DNA of 64,000 nt from NCBI RefSeq assembly GCF_001428895.1, contig NZ_LMJA01000033.1:62001-126000 (forward strand). Reading direction: 5' to 3'. The stretch is from Mycobacterium sp. Root265. GTDB lineage: Bacteria; Actinomycetota; Actinomycetes; Mycobacteriales; Mycobacteriaceae. This document shows positions 45,946-56,713 of the stretch, piece after piece. A model generated the notes under the pieces. The model searched no databases. It saw only the letters and a program-made list of their open reading frames with translations, and was not told where the DNA came from. A program made the position numbers and the translations under genes. Each line of letters begins with the position of its first letter. Position 1 is the stretch's first letter.

Positions 45946-47199
45946 TCATAAGTCGACTGAAAGCGTAGCGAGACCGCGCAGGGTGACATTCGGCTTGTAC
46001 GCCGGATCGCCGGCCGACCGCGCCCGCAGGAATCGCGCGGTGAGCTTGGAGAGCGCCACCCTGGCCTCCAGCCGGGCCAGCGGCGCACCCAGACAGAAGT
46101 GCGGGCCGAGCCCGAAGGACAGATGCCGCGTCGCGTCCCGTCCCGGCCGGAACACATCCGGTGCGTCGTACATGGCGGGATCGCGCTGGGCGGCCGCGAG
46201 CAGCAGCAACATGGTGTCGCCCGCGGCAATGTCGATATCGCCGATGCGCATGTCCGCCCCGGCGATCCGCATCACCAGCTGCACCGGCGGATCGAACCGC
46301 AACGTCTCCTCCACGATCGCGCCCGCCAGTTCGGGATCGGCCGCCAGGGCCGACCAGTGCGCCGGCGTGCGCAACATCTCCTGTGCCGCATTGGCAATCA
46401 GGTTGACCGTCGTCTCGTGACCGGCGATGAGCAGCAGGTTGCAGGTCGCCACGATCTCGTCCGCGGTCAGCTGGTCGCCGCCCTCTTCGGCGGCGATCAG
46501 CGCCGAGATCAGATCCTCCTGCGGGTCCGCGCGCCGCTGCTCGACCAGTTCACCCAGGTACTCGCGCAGCCACGCGCCGGCCTCGAGGCGGGCGTCGGCC
46601 TCGGGGTCGGGAGCACCGGTGATCGACATGATCGGGTCCAGCGCCTGCGCCACGAGTGCCGCGGCACTGCTGAACTGTGATTCGTCCTCGACCGGAACAC
46701 CGAGCAGCCGGCAGATCACGGCCACCGGCAGCGGGTAGGCCAGATCGGAGATGAGGTCGGCCGAGCCGGCGTCGGCCATTGGGTCCAGCAGGCTGTCGAC
46801 CATTGCGGCGATCTCGGGTTCCAGCGCCCGCACCACCCGCGGCGCGAATGCCTGCTGCGCCAGCTTGCGCAGCCTGGTGTGATCCGGCGGGTCCAGGAAC
46901 AAAAAGCCGGGCGTGTTCCCCCGTGGGGGCATCGCGCCGGACGCCAGATGGCGTTGCACGACAGAGGATTTCATGCTGTCGCTGCACGAATCGGGATGCC
47001 GGAGCACCTCATCGCAGTCGGCGAAGGACGAGAACACCGTCATGTTGGATTCCGGCATGAGCAGCGGTCCGAGTTCGCGGATCTGCGCGAACAGCGGATA
47101 GGGGTTCGCCCGGTTGGCGGGGTCGAGCATCTGGAACAGCAGCATCTGCGGGTCCGCAGTGCCATCCCCCGTCGCTTCGCTCGCCCCGTCCTTTGTCAT
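45946..47199 (-). CDS. Cytochrome P450
   Basis: 417-residue soluble bacterial P450: oxygen-binding I-helix AGHETT (259-264), ExxR pair E298/R301 and heme-ligand loop FGLGPHFCLG with C369. Monooxygenase of unknown substrate; no ferredoxin gene is adjacent. TACAAT is 6 nt before the ATG, with the 8-bp palindrome TTGTACAA over it, suggesting a leaderless, repressor-controlled promoter. It follows tgt on the same strand with a 19-nt gap, but its own promoter lies in that gap. Confidence 0.95.
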   Translation of the reverse strand: MTKDGASEATGDGTADPQMLLFQMLDPANRANPYPLFAQIRELGPLLMPESNMTVFSSFADCDEVLRHPDSCSDSMKSSVVQRHLASGAMPPRGNTPGFLFLDPPDHTRLRKLAQQAFAPRVVRALEPEIAAMVDSLLDPMADAGSADLISDLAYPLPVAVICRLLGVPVEDESQFSSAAALVAQALDPIMSITGAPDPEADARLEAGAWLREYLGELVEQRRADPQEDLISALIAAEEGGDQLTADEIVATCNLLLIAGHETTVNLIANAAQEMLRTPAHWSALAADPELAGAIVEETLRFDPPVQLVMRIAGADMRIGDIDIAAGDTMLLLLAAAQRDPAMYDAPDVFRPGRDATRHLSFGLGPHFCLGAPLARLEARVALSKLTARFLRARSAGDPAYKPNVTLRGLATLSVDL

Positions 47200-47218
47200 G
47201 CCGTTATTGTACAAATGT

Positions 47219-48949
<1,731 letters not shown>

Positions 48950-49066
48950 TCTGTCGCGGTCAGACAAGATTTTCGCGCAATCTGATGATTATGCGTCCGG
49001 CGGCGCACATACTGCTGAGGTTCATCCGGCGATCTTGATTGGTCGCACAACCTAAGGAGATCAGTG

Positions 49067-49579
49067 GTGAAGCGTGGCTTCGTAGTTGCCGTGAGTGGTG
49101 CGGCTCTCCTCATCGCCGGCTTGTCCGGCTGTTCCTCGGACGACAAGTCCTCTTCTGCAACCAGCGCCTCGGAGACGAGCGCTGCCGCATCCTCGGCCTC
49201 GGAGACGTCGGCCGCCGAATCGCCCACCGCCGCCACCGGGTCGGGCACCACCAGGGTCGTCATCGACGGCCAGGAGAAGACCGTCAACGGCAGCATCGTG
49301 TGCGCCGCCATGGGCGGCAACGTGAACATCGCCATCGGTGAGGCCACCACCGGCATCGCCGCCGTCGTCAGCGAGGGCGACGCCCCCACCGTCACCTCCA
49401 TCGGCCTGGGCAACGTCAACGGTGTGACCCTCGGCTACGCCGCCGGCGCGGGTGGCGAGGCGAAGGCCGAAAAGGACGGCAACACCTACAAGATCACCGG
49501 CACCGCCACCGGTATCGACATGGCCAACCCGATGACACCGGTGAACAAGCCGTTCGAGATCGAGGTCACCTGCCCCTGA
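49067..49579 (+). CDS. lpqH: 19-kDa lipoprotein antigen LpqH
   Basis: 170 residues. Signal peptide [22 protein letters not shown] with lipobox LSGC, a Ser/Thr/Ala-rich linker (about 23-58, likely glycosylated), then the LpqH domain with [28 protein letters not shown] and [29 protein letters not shown], very close to M. tuberculosis Rv3763. Surface-exposed acylated glycoprotein recognised by TLR2. The second of two adjacent GTGs (49067) is chosen because it gives the Rv3763 start and has AAGGAG about 8-10 nt upstream. A terminator hairpin follows. Confidence 0.95.
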   Translation: MKRGFVVAVSGAALLIAGLSGCSSDDKSSSATSASETSAAASSASETSAAESPTAATGSGTTRVVIDGQEKTVNGSIVCAAMGGNVNIAIGEATTGIAAVVSEGDAPTVTSIGLGNVNGVTLGYAAGAGGEAKAEKDGNTYKITGTATGIDMANPMTPVNKPFEIEVTCP

Positions 49580-49592
49580 TCGGGCAGCAGAC

Positions 49593-49635
49593 GAGCGGCG
49601 GCGGCATCCTTGTCCGGGGGTGCCGCCGTTCTCGT
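49593..49635. terminator. Bidirectional hairpin between lpqH and DUF732 gene
   Basis: CGGCGGCATCC (49599-49609) pairs with GGGTGCCGCCG (to 49628), with flanking ACGAG/CTCGT pairs. It is placed between convergent genes. Confidence 0.65.
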
Positions 49636-49636
49636 G

Positions 49637-49990
49637 TCAGCCGGTGTACCCGGCAGCCGATTCGCGCAGCTGCCAGATCTGCGCCGGGCACAGCTCGTTG
49701 ATCGCCTGATTGACCAGGTACCCGGCCTGGTAGTAGTCGGTGGTGTGGAAATCGACCTTGAGCTGGTCGACCAACTGCGGGTAGGGCATTTTGGCCGCGA
49801 CCCGGTCGCAGATCGTCTGGCCGTAGGCGATCGCCACATCACCGTTGGGGAAGTTGTACCCGGGCCGCACGTGCACGTTGACCAGATATGCCACCACATC
49901 GGCTCCCGCCGCCGGGGCTGCCGTCGTGGCAATTCCGCCGAAGCCCGCCGCGACCGCGGCCGCCGCGACAATTCCCCGTAAGACCTTCAT
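49637..49990 (-). CDS. Secreted DUF732 protein
   Basis: 117 residues with a signal peptide (MKVLRGIVAAAAVAAGFGG, cleavage likely after APAAGA) and a small helical DUF732 domain: YLVNVHVRPGYNFPNGDVAIAYGQTICDRVAAKMPYPQLVD, with two cysteines (TIC, ELC) likely forming a disulfide. DUF732 proteins are numerous, exported and largely uncharacterised in mycobacteria. ATG at 49990; a start further upstream would precede the signal peptide. Divergent from the PE-PPE hydrolase gene, 96 nt apart. Confidence 0.85.
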   Translation of the reverse strand: MKVLRGIVAAAAVAAGFGGIATTAAPAAGADVVAYLVNVHVRPGYNFPNGDVAIAYGQTICDRVAAKMPYPQLVDQLKVDFHTTDYYQAGYLVNQAINELCPAQIWQLRESAAGYTG

Positions 49991-50086
49991 GCGGGCTGAC
50001 TCTAATCGCCCGCGGATGCGAACGCGGCAAATCTCCTCTGCGAGCTGTAATACCGGGGTACGGTCCTGTTCGTCGAGGGGGCACAC

Positions 50087-51397
50087 ATGGCCGGATCACG
50101 GTTCAGAACACTCACGACGGCCTTGTTCGCCGTCGTGGTTTCGATCGCGCTGGTCTGCGGTCAGGCCATCGGGGTCAGCGGATTCCGCCCGCTGGTCGGG
50201 CTGGTCAGCACCGTCATCGGGATCGGCGGCAGCAGCGACCCGCTGTCGGAGCGACTGCCGGCCAAGCTCAGCAACACCGTCGTCCCGGTCGGCGACAGCT
50301 ATATCGCCACCGAGTATCCGGCGTCGCTGAACCTCGACCGCAGTCTGCGCGTCGGCATGCCGGTCTTGCACCAGAACTTGCTCACCACCTCGGGCAAGGT
50401 GCTCGTCGCCGGATACTCGCTGGGCGCCCTGCTCGTCGAACAGCTCAAGCGGGACGTGGTGGCCTCGGCGAATCCGCCCGAGCAGGACATCAGCTTCCTG
50501 CAGATCGCCACCCCGTTCGTGCCGAACGGCGGCATCTTCGGGCGGTTCCCCGGGCTGTCCATCCCCAACGTGGTGTCCGCGATGGGGCCGGGACAACCCT
50601 CGCAGTACAACACCACCTACATCGTCAACGAGTACGACCTGTGGGGTGACTTTCCGGCCTACTTCAATCCGGTGGCGATCCTGAACGCCGTGCTGGGACA
50701 CGAGTACGCGCACGTCGACAAGTGGTACGACGCGGTGGACCCGACCGACCCGGCCAACCACGTGAAAACCGTGACCGACCTCGTCACCGGCGGCACCGAC
50801 ACCTACATCTTGGTGCCGGCGTCGCGTCTGCCGCTGCTCGGCCCGCTGCGCGACATCGCCTACCACCTGGGTGTGTCGGTCCCGGCGGAGCGACTGCTGG
50901 GTCTCGTCGAGCCGCTGCTGCGGGTCATCATCGACATGGGCTACACCGACCGGCTGAACCTGAACCCCGAAGTGCGCACACCTTTCTCGCTGTTCACCCC
51001 GCCGCACAAGATCATCGAAGCACTGAACGCGGTACCCGGAGCGGTACGTGAAGGCCTGGAGAACCTGCTGGGCGTCAAGCGCCACCCGGTCACACCTGCG
51101 ATGGCGCCGGCCGCCACCGGTGCGGCCACCACGCAAACGGCAACCTCAGCAACGACGCCCGAGCCCGACGTGGACGTCGAAACCACCCTCGGGGATGAGG
51201 CGTCCTCCGACGACGACGACGAACTGGAGACGTCGCCGACGGTCAAGAAGAGCCCCGGCGCCCCCGTCGTCACCCTGCGCGACGGACCGCGAAGTGCGTT
51301 CGGCGGCAACCGGACCGGACCCAAGACCGCGCAGTCACCGGCCCGGTCGGAGAAGCCCGGTCAGGACAGCCGCGACCGCGGTGCAGCGGCGGCCTGA
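50087..51397 (+). CDS. PE-PPE domain serine hydrolase (secreted)
   Basis: 436 residues. An N-terminal hydrophobic export segment (about 7-30) is followed by the PE-PPE hydrolase domain (about 60-290) with nucleophile S111 in VLVAGYSLGALLVEQL (GxSxG) and ATPFVPNGGIFGRFPGLSIP. The last 90 residues are a disordered acidic, then basic tail. There is no PE or PPE module, only the alpha/beta-hydrolase found in such proteins. Relatives in this family act as esterases or in trehalose-lipid assembly (Chp1/Chp2). The catalytic Asp and His cannot be fixed by eye. Confidence 0.88.
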   Translation: MAGSRFRTLTTALFAVVVSIALVCGQAIGVSGFRPLVGLVSTVIGIGGSSDPLSERLPAKLSNTVVPVGDSYIATEYPASLNLDRSLRVGMPVLHQNLLTTSGKVLVAGYSLGALLVEQLKRDVVASANPPEQDISFLQIATPFVPNGGIFGRFPGLSIPNVVSAMGPGQPSQYNTTYIVNEYDLWGDFPAYFNPVAILNAVLGHEYAHVDKWYDAVDPTDPANHVKTVTDLVTGGTDTYILVPASRLPLLGPLRDIAYHLGVSVPAERLLGLVEPLLRVIIDMGYTDRLNLNPEVRTPFSLFTPPHKIIEALNAVPGAVREGLENLLGVKRHPVTPAMAPAATGAATTQTATSATTPEPDVDVETTLGDEASSDDDDELETSPTVKKSPGAPVVTLRDGPRSAFGGNRTGPKTAQSPARSEKPGQDSRDRGAAAA

Positions 51398-51492
51398 CGC
51401 CGCTGGCGGCGCCGCAGCCGGGCCAGCAACACCCGGCGGTGCACCTCGAACGACAACGACAGCGGGTCACGCCATGTCACGTTGCTACCCAT
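51361..51492 (-). CDS. Possible small basic protein (43 residues)
   Basis: Starting at ATG 51492, the frame reads MGSNVTWRDPLSLSFEVHRR and then a run of arginines (LLARLRRRQRRQ). Its last 37 nt overlap the PE-PPE hydrolase gene end on the other strand. A GGGAAAC stretch precedes the ATG. I recognise no family; arginine-rich composition can also come from a shadow frame. Confidence 0.3.
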   Translation of the reverse strand: MGSNVTWRDPLSLSFEVHRRVLLARLRRRQRRQAAAAPRSRLS

Positions 51493-51589
51493 AGTTTCCC
51501 AACTGTCGCACACGTCACGCGCCAACGCAGTTGACGCGCCCCGTGTTTGACCAATGTCACCGACGAAAAGAACTGCTGGTGAACGGGTT

Positions 51590-52765
51590 TCAAGCGACAG
51601 GCGAACCAGGTTCGACGGCCGGGCTACGCGGATCAATCAGGATCTTGGCCTGCGATTCCGGATCCCCGAGCGCTTGGAACGCTGCGGCCACCCCGTCCAG
51701 GCCGACGGTGCCGGTGACCAGAGCCGACGCATCGACCTTGCCGTCGGCCAGCAGGTAGAGGGTGTCCCGGAATTCCAGCGGGGTGTAGGCGAAGACGAAC
51801 CGCAGGTCGATCTCCTTGCCGTTCGCCATCGCCGGGCGTAGCCGGTCGTCGCCCATGCAGACCCCGACCACGATCACCCTGCTGGCCACGGGTGCGGCGG
51901 CGATGGCGCCGTCAATCATGCCCGGCACCCCGACGCACTCGAAGATCACCGGGCTCTTCGGTCCGGCCGCGCCCAGCTTGTCCGCGATCCGGTAGAGGTG
52001 CGCCCAGCCCGGCACCTTGCGCAGCTTCTCCATCGAGCCCATGCCGAGTTCGTAGAGATCGGGGGCCGCGGTGATGACGCCCTTCTGCGCGGCGACCCGG
52101 TCATAGGGCGAGTCGTGCGCCGGATCGACCACCACATGGGCGCCGCACCGGGTAGCAAGCGCGCGGCGGGTCGGCGAGTAGTCGCTGGCGACGATGGTGG
52201 CCACACCCTGAGCCTTGAGGTGACAGATGACGGCCAGCCCGACCGGTCCGCAGCCGATCACGATCGCGGTGTCCCGGCGTCCGATATCGCTGCGCCGGAC
52301 GGCATGCAGCGCCACCGCCATCGGTTCGGTGAGTGCGGCGGTGTCGACATCCAGGCCGTTGGGCACCACGAAACTCATGGCGGCCTCACCGAGTACCTGT
52401 TCGGCATAGCCGCCCGGCGCCAGCGGCGACAGCCCGGTCAGATGCACTCCGCCGTTTGCCCGCAGCAGCGGAAAGGACACCACCGTGGTGCCGACCTTGA
52501 ACTCCTTGGCGACCCCGCGGCCGCGCTCGGCCACCTCCCCGCAGAATTCGTGGCCCAGGACAGTCGGGGTGTCCCCACGCATGAAATCGGGGTATCCGAC
52601 CGCGTCCATCACCTCGGTGAGCTCATCGGCGTGGTCCTTGGCGTGCAGATCGGACCCGCAGATACCGCATCGCCGCACGTCGAGCAGCAACTGCCCGCGG
52701 GCGGGCTGCGGTGTGGGCATCTCGACCACGGACAGTTCGCCGGACAGACAACTGACAGCCTTCAT
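51590..52765 (-). CDS. Zinc-dependent alcohol dehydrogenase family protein
   Basis: 391-residue MDR-superfamily enzyme. Catalytic zinc ligands in CGICGSDLH and GHEFCGEV, coenzyme-binding IGCGPVGLAVI (about 175) with a following acidic residue in ASDYSPTR suggesting NAD. The four-cysteine structural zinc loop seen in classical ADHs is not evident. Substrate unknown. The ATG at 52765 has GAAGGGAAA upstream. Divergent from the large secreted hydrolase at 52877. Confidence 0.9.
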   Translation of the reverse strand: MKAVSCLSGELSVVEMPTPQPARGQLLLDVRRCGICGSDLHAKDHADELTEVMDAVGYPDFMRGDTPTVLGHEFCGEVAERGRGVAKEFKVGTTVVSFPLLRANGGVHLTGLSPLAPGGYAEQVLGEAAMSFVVPNGLDVDTAALTEPMAVALHAVRRSDIGRRDTAIVIGCGPVGLAVICHLKAQGVATIVASDYSPTRRALATRCGAHVVVDPAHDSPYDRVAAQKGVITAAPDLYELGMGSMEKLRKVPGWAHLYRIADKLGAAGPKSPVIFECVGVPGMIDGAIAAAPVASRVIVVGVCMGDDRLRPAMANGKEIDLRFVFAYTPLEFRDTLYLLADGKVDASALVTGTVGLDGVAAAFQALGDPESQAKILIDPRSPAVEPGSPVA

Positions 52766-52876
52766 AGGTATTTCCCTTCGTCAGTACCTGAGTATGGCGG
52801 TCGGTCAAAACCCCCCATAAAGCTTTCGCCCCTGTCAATATTCGGAGGGATCCAGGTGCCAATGTCAGGGGAATTC

Positions 52877-54496
52877 ATGGAACGCCTTTCGGTGTGGGTA
52901 AGTGCTGGGCTGCTGTCGGCCGGAGTGTCGGCGGCGGTGCTGGCAGGCGCCGGCGTCGCGGCAGCCGATGACTCGACGTCGGGCACCGGTTCGGGCTCGG
53001 AGCCCGGTTCGTCGTCCTCGGCGGGCGGCACCCAGACCGACAGCCCCGCTGACACGGATACCGACACCGACACCGACACCGAACCCAAGGCGACAGCGGA
53101 ACCCGAGGCCGAGGCAACCGGGAAACCCGTGGACGACGCCGTCGGCGACACCCCGAAGAAAAAGAAGCGCAACCTCACCGCGCGGACCACGGCCGTGACG
53201 GCGCTCAAACCGCACTCCGCACCGGTGACCGCGAGCGCACCCGAGCGATCGGCGACGGTCGCCGCCGAGACGGTGGAGACCGTCCCCGGTGTCGCGACGC
53301 CCGCGGTGACCGACATCAGCTCCGGCGGCGCGGCCGCCGTCGCGAGGATCACCGCGCAGCCGAACGTGTCCCTGGCGCTGGCCGCACCCGAGGCCGCCGC
53401 CCCGGTGCAGGCCGCTGCCGCCTCGCCGCCGAACCTGATCCGCTGGCTGCAGGGCGTGGCGGACAGAATCACGGGCGGGATCGCCTCCCTGGCGTTCAAC
53501 TCGTTGCAGGCGCTGGAGGCGCTCGTCACCGGCCCACCGGTGCTGCCCCCGAACAGCACTGTGACGGTGCGCAACTCGACGATTCTGCTGTCCACCGGGC
53601 AGCGGGTGAAGGCGAACTGGTACTACCCCGAGGGGGATGTGGTGCCGACGAAGCTGATCGTGTTGCAACACGGCTTCTTCGCGCTCGGTCCGATGTACAG
53701 CTTCACCGCGGCCAACCTCGCCGCATCCACCGGAGCCATCGTGGTGACACCCACGATCTCCTCGAATCCCTATGCCGGTGACGACAGCTGGATCAACGGT
53801 GACGGTCTGGCCGCCGCCATCGCCGACCTGTTCGACGGTGACCGCCAGGCGTTGACCGACAGCGCGCTGGCCGCGGGCTTCGCCACCCGTTACGGCCTGG
53901 ACCCCGCAGAGGCGCGGCTGCCCGAGAAGTTCGGGCTGGCAGGCCATTCGGCCGGCGGCGGGCTGGTGGCCGCGGTCGCCGGTTACCTCGTGGACAACGG
54001 TGACGCCGACGACCTGGTCGGTGTCATCACCTTGGACGGCGTGCCGCTCGGCAGCGCCGCAGTGGTCGCGCTGGGCAAGCTGCAGGCTTACGAAACCGCC
54101 ACCGGCCGTTACATCCCGGTCCGTGAGATCGGCGCACCGCCGAACTCCTTCAACTCCAACAGCAACCTCAAGGCGGATCTGAACGCGGCCCGGCCCGGCC
54201 GGTTCAACGGCGTGGTGCTCGCCGGTGGCGTGCACATGGACTCGATGCGGGGCGGCAACCCCGTCGTGCAGTTCGTCGCCTCGCTGCTCGCGGGCTTCCC
54301 GCGGCCGCAGAACCCGCCCGCCGTCGTGCAGCTGTCCACTCAGTGGTTCAACGACTGGTTCGCCGGTGACACCGACAACGGCGATGAACTGGTACCCGGG
54401 TCGACGGTACCGATCAGCACACCGAACGGGACCGCCCAGGGCACCGTGATCGGATCCGCCTTGCCGGCAACCCGGTTCGTCACCGTCGCGGTATAG
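52877..54496 (+). CDS. Secreted alpha/beta-hydrolase-like protein with long disordered N-terminal region
   Basis: 539 residues. The signal peptide (MERLSVWVSAGLLSAGVSAAVLAGAG..., shown in part) ends near AAADD. Then about 150 residues are low-complexity: a Gly/Ser stretch, a DTDTDTDTDT repeat (59-68) and KKKKRN. From about residue 225 a hydrolase domain: LIVLQHGFFALG, the nucleophile in GLAGHSAGGGLVAAVAG and VITLDGVPLG, with a candidate histidine in GGVHMDSM. Probably an exported esterase or lipase. ATG at 52877 has AGGGGA just upstream; an ATG at 52862 is an alternative. Confidence 0.85.
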   Translation: MERLSVWVSAGLLSAGVSAAVLAGAGVAAADDSTSGTGSGSEPGSSSSAGGTQTDSPADTDTDTDTDTEPKATAEPEAEATGKPVDDAVGDTPKKKKRNLTARTTAVTALKPHSAPVTASAPERSATVAAETVETVPGVATPAVTDISSGGAAAVARITAQPNVSLALAAPEAAAPVQAAAASPPNLIRWLQGVADRITGGIASLAFNSLQALEALVTGPPVLPPNSTVTVRNSTILLSTGQRVKANWYYPEGDVVPTKLIVLQHGFFALGPMYSFTAANLAASTGAIVVTPTISSNPYAGDDSWINGDGLAAAIADLFDGDRQALTDSALAAGFATRYGLDPAEARLPEKFGLAGHSAGGGLVAAVAGYLVDNGDADDLVGVITLDGVPLGSAAVVALGKLQAYETATGRYIPVREIGAPPNSFNSNSNLKADLNAARPGRFNGVVLAGGVHMDSMRGGNPVVQFVASLLAGFPRPQNPPAVVQLSTQWFNDWFAGDTDNGDELVPGSTVPISTPNGTAQGTVIGSALPATRFVTVAV

Positions 54497-54504
54497 CGCG
54501 CGAG

Positions 54505-55749
54505 CTACATCCCGCGCCTGCGCCCGATCGAGACGGTGCCGTTGCGCCGGAGCATCGCCAGCGTCGTCGCGATCCGGCCCCGGTTGACGTCCGGGGCGTG
54601 GCCGGCCCCGATCCGGTGCAGCTGATCTGTGTGCCAACTGAGTTCGAGAATGCCGTCCAGTGACTTCAGATCCACGAACCTGCCGAGCAGCCCGCGCATT
54701 CCCGCGCGCACCTGATGGGCCACCACAGTCTCCGACCGACCGTGCAGGATCGCACCGGCCGCGTCGGTGGTCGTCACCGTCGGCCTGCCCAGACCGATGA
54801 CATCGCATTCCCCGGTACCGACCGCCTCCGCCATGGCGCTGCGCGACCGGAATCCGCCGGTGACGGCAAGCGGGACATCCCCGACGATCTCCCGCACCGT
54901 GCGGGCGTATTCAAGGAAGTACGCCTCCCGCGCCCTGGTGCTGTCGGCGGCCTTGCCCATCATCGCGGGAGTTTCGTAGCTTCCACCGCTGACCTCGATG
55001 AGGTCGAGGCCCTCGCCGGCCAGGGCTGCCAGCACACCGCGGGACTCGTCCTCGGTGAAGCCACCGCGCTGGAAGTCCGCCGAATTCAGTTTGAGCCCCA
55101 CGGCGAAGGACGGTGAGACGCGCGACCTGATGCGGCGCACGATCTCCACGAGAAAGCGCATCCGCCGCTGCGGGTCGCCACCCCATTCGTCGTCACGCCG
55201 GTTGGACAGCGGCGACAGGAACTGCGCCACCAGATAACCGTGCGCCCCATGGATCTGCACGCCGTCGAAACCCGCCGACTCACACACCACGGCCGCCGTC
55301 GCAAACCGGTTGATGATGTCCTCGATCTCCGCAGCGGTGAGCGCCCGTGGTGTCGGCGAGCCCGGCAGGGTCAACGCAACGGCGCTGGGGGCGACCGGCG
55401 TGTGCCCGAGTGCAAGCGGATTCGATTGCCGCCCTGGGTGATTGAGCTGGACCCAGATGGGCACCCCGCCGTCCTTGGTGGCCTTGGCCCACCGCGACAA
55501 TGCGTCCAGATCGCGATCATCCTCGATCACGACGTTCCCGGGTTCGCCGAGCTGCCTGCGGTCGACCATCACGTTGCCGGTGATGACCAGGCCGTAGCCG
55601 CCCTGACTCCAACTGGAGTAGAGCCGCTCCAGGCGCCCGTCGGGAGCATTCTTCCGGTCGCCCAATGCCTCACTGAGCGCCGCCTTCATGATCCGGTTGG
55701 GCAGTACCTGACCACAGGGCAGCGTCAATGGTTCGGACAGGGAATTCAT
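54505..55749 (-). CDS. NADH:flavin oxidoreductase (Old Yellow Enzyme family)
   Basis: 414 residues. OYE TIM barrel: LPNRIMKAALSE, WVQLNHPGRQ, the substrate-binding histidine in VQIHGAHGYLVAQFLSP, NRRDDEWGG and the FMN-phosphate region AVTGGFRSR and DVIGLGRPTV. Reduces activated C=C bonds or acts in fatty-acid or xenobiotic reduction. Of two close ATGs the one at 55749 is better spaced from AAAGGAG. It is 13 nt downstream of the hydrolase gene on the same strand and so likely part of the TetR-controlled cluster. Confidence 0.92.
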   Translation of the reverse strand: MNSLSEPLTLPCGQVLPNRIMKAALSEALGDRKNAPDGRLERLYSSWSQGGYGLVITGNVMVDRRQLGEPGNVVIEDDRDLDALSRWAKATKDGGVPIWVQLNHPGRQSNPLALGHTPVAPSAVALTLPGSPTPRALTAAEIEDIINRFATAAVVCESAGFDGVQIHGAHGYLVAQFLSPLSNRRDDEWGGDPQRRMRFLVEIVRRIRSRVSPSFAVGLKLNSADFQRGGFTEDESRGVLAALAGEGLDLIEVSGGSYETPAMMGKAADSTRAREAYFLEYARTVREIVGDVPLAVTGGFRSRSAMAEAVGTGECDVIGLGRPTVTTTDAAGAILHGRSETVVAHQVRAGMRGLLGRFVDLKSLDGILELSWHTDQLHRIGAGHAPDVNRGRIATTLAMLRRNGTVSIGRRRGM

Positions 55750-55762
55750 GTGCATGGCTCCT

Positions 55763-56611
55763 TTATTCGCCGGCCAGGAATGCGATGGCATCGGGCACGA
55801 AGGTCTCGTGATGTTGAAAGATCCCACCGTGGCCGGACCGTGGATAGATCTTCAGCATGGCGTTGGGCAGTCGACGCGCCAAGTCGGCCGAGTGACTGCT
55901 GGCCACCATGACATCGTGGTCACCGTTGGCGACTAACACCGGCGCGGTGATGGCGGACAGATCATCGGGGGCGCTGAGACCGGCCCGGCGGATCGCCTTG
56001 AGTTGTCCGATCCTGGCCTGGAGCCTGATCTTCTCGTCGCGGTCAGACGTCCGCTGTGCGAGTCGGCGGAAGTACTCCGACGCCGCGCGCTTGCCCTCGC
56101 CGGTGCGGGGAAAGAACAGGAAGTTCCTGGCATCGCTGAATGTCAGAGCTGCCTTGACGTACGCGATGGCCGTGATCACGGCGATGCGTTCGATACCACC
56201 TCCACCGCGTGGACCGGTACCCGCCAGGATCATGCGGCGCACGAGCTCCGGGGCCTGCAGCGCGACCATCTGGGCGACGCCCCCGCCCAGCGAGAACCCG
56301 AACAGGTCGACCTTGCGGTGGCCGAGCGCACGGATGAACGCGATGGCATCGGCGCCCATCGCCTCGACCGTCGGCGGCACCGTGGACCCCGTCCCGCCGA
56401 CTCCGCGATTGTCGAAAGCTATGACGCGGTGGCGGGCGGCGATCCCCTCGATGATCTTCGGGTCCCAGTCATCCAGCACGGCCATCAGGTGGTGCAGGAA
56501 CACCACCGGCACACCGGCGCCGGAACCGAGTTCGCGGTACGCGTAGGTGATGCCGTCGACATCGATCGTTCTGGTCGGCGCATCTTTCCAGCTCGTCGTC
56601 TTGGTGGTCAT
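55763..56611 (-). CDS. Alpha/beta hydrolase (cluster copy 1)
   Basis: 282 residues. Oxyanion region VVFLHHLMAVLDDWDP, nucleophile S107 in LFGFSLGGG, acid D231/D233 in VANGDHDV and H261 in SGHGGIF; no lid signature. Closest relative in the window is the protein at 59925, sharing TIDV-T-AYR, DNRGVG, GHGGIFQ and overall length, so a paralogous pair. An epoxide-hydrolase- or lactonase-like role is possible. ATG at 56611 follows AAAGGCGAC. The divergent TetR gene begins 102 nt away with two operators in between. Confidence 0.9.
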   Translation of the reverse strand: MTTKTTSWKDAPTRTIDVDGITYAYRELGSGAGVPVVFLHHLMAVLDDWDPKIIEGIAARHRVIAFDNRGVGGTGSTVPPTVEAMGADAIAFIRALGHRKVDLFGFSLGGGVAQMVALQAPELVRRMILAGTGPRGGGGIERIAVITAIAYVKAALTFSDARNFLFFPRTGEGKRAASEYFRRLAQRTSDRDEKIRLQARIGQLKAIRRAGLSAPDDLSAITAPVLVANGDHDVMVASSHSADLARRLPNAMLKIYPRSGHGGIFQHHETFVPDAIAFLAGE

Positions 56612-56653
56612 GTCGCCTTTCGCGGCCGTCACGCCGGTCGTGGTGCGCGTCCG

Positions 56654-56671
56654 GTATACCGATTGGTGTAC
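56654..56671. promoter_or_regulatory. TetR operator A
   Basis: GTATACC-GATT-GGTGTAC, between the hydrolase and the TetR gene. It matches the shared site GTAnACC-N4-GGTnTAC. Confidence 0.75.
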
Positions 56672-56688
56672 TTGTGCCCGTCACCGTA

Positions 56689-56706
56689 GTAAACCGATTG
56701 GTATAT
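56689..56706. promoter_or_regulatory. TetR operator B
   Basis: GTAAACC-GATT-GGTATAT, 8 nt before the TetR ATG and 35 nt after operator A. One base departs from the shared site. Confidence 0.75.
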
Positions 56707-56713
56707 TGCAACC

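Noticed and set aside
50087-51397. True PE or PPE family protein
   Set aside because: No N-terminal PE or PPE module; only the PE-PPE-type serine hydrolase domain is present.
53051-53080. Short tandem repeat as a CRISPR array
   Set aside because: Six-base in-frame units inside a coding region; no spacers, no cas genes.
52865-54808. 647-codon minus-strand frame opposite the secreted hydrolase
   Set aside because: High-GC shadow of a gene with a clear signal peptide and GxSxG motif on the plus strand.
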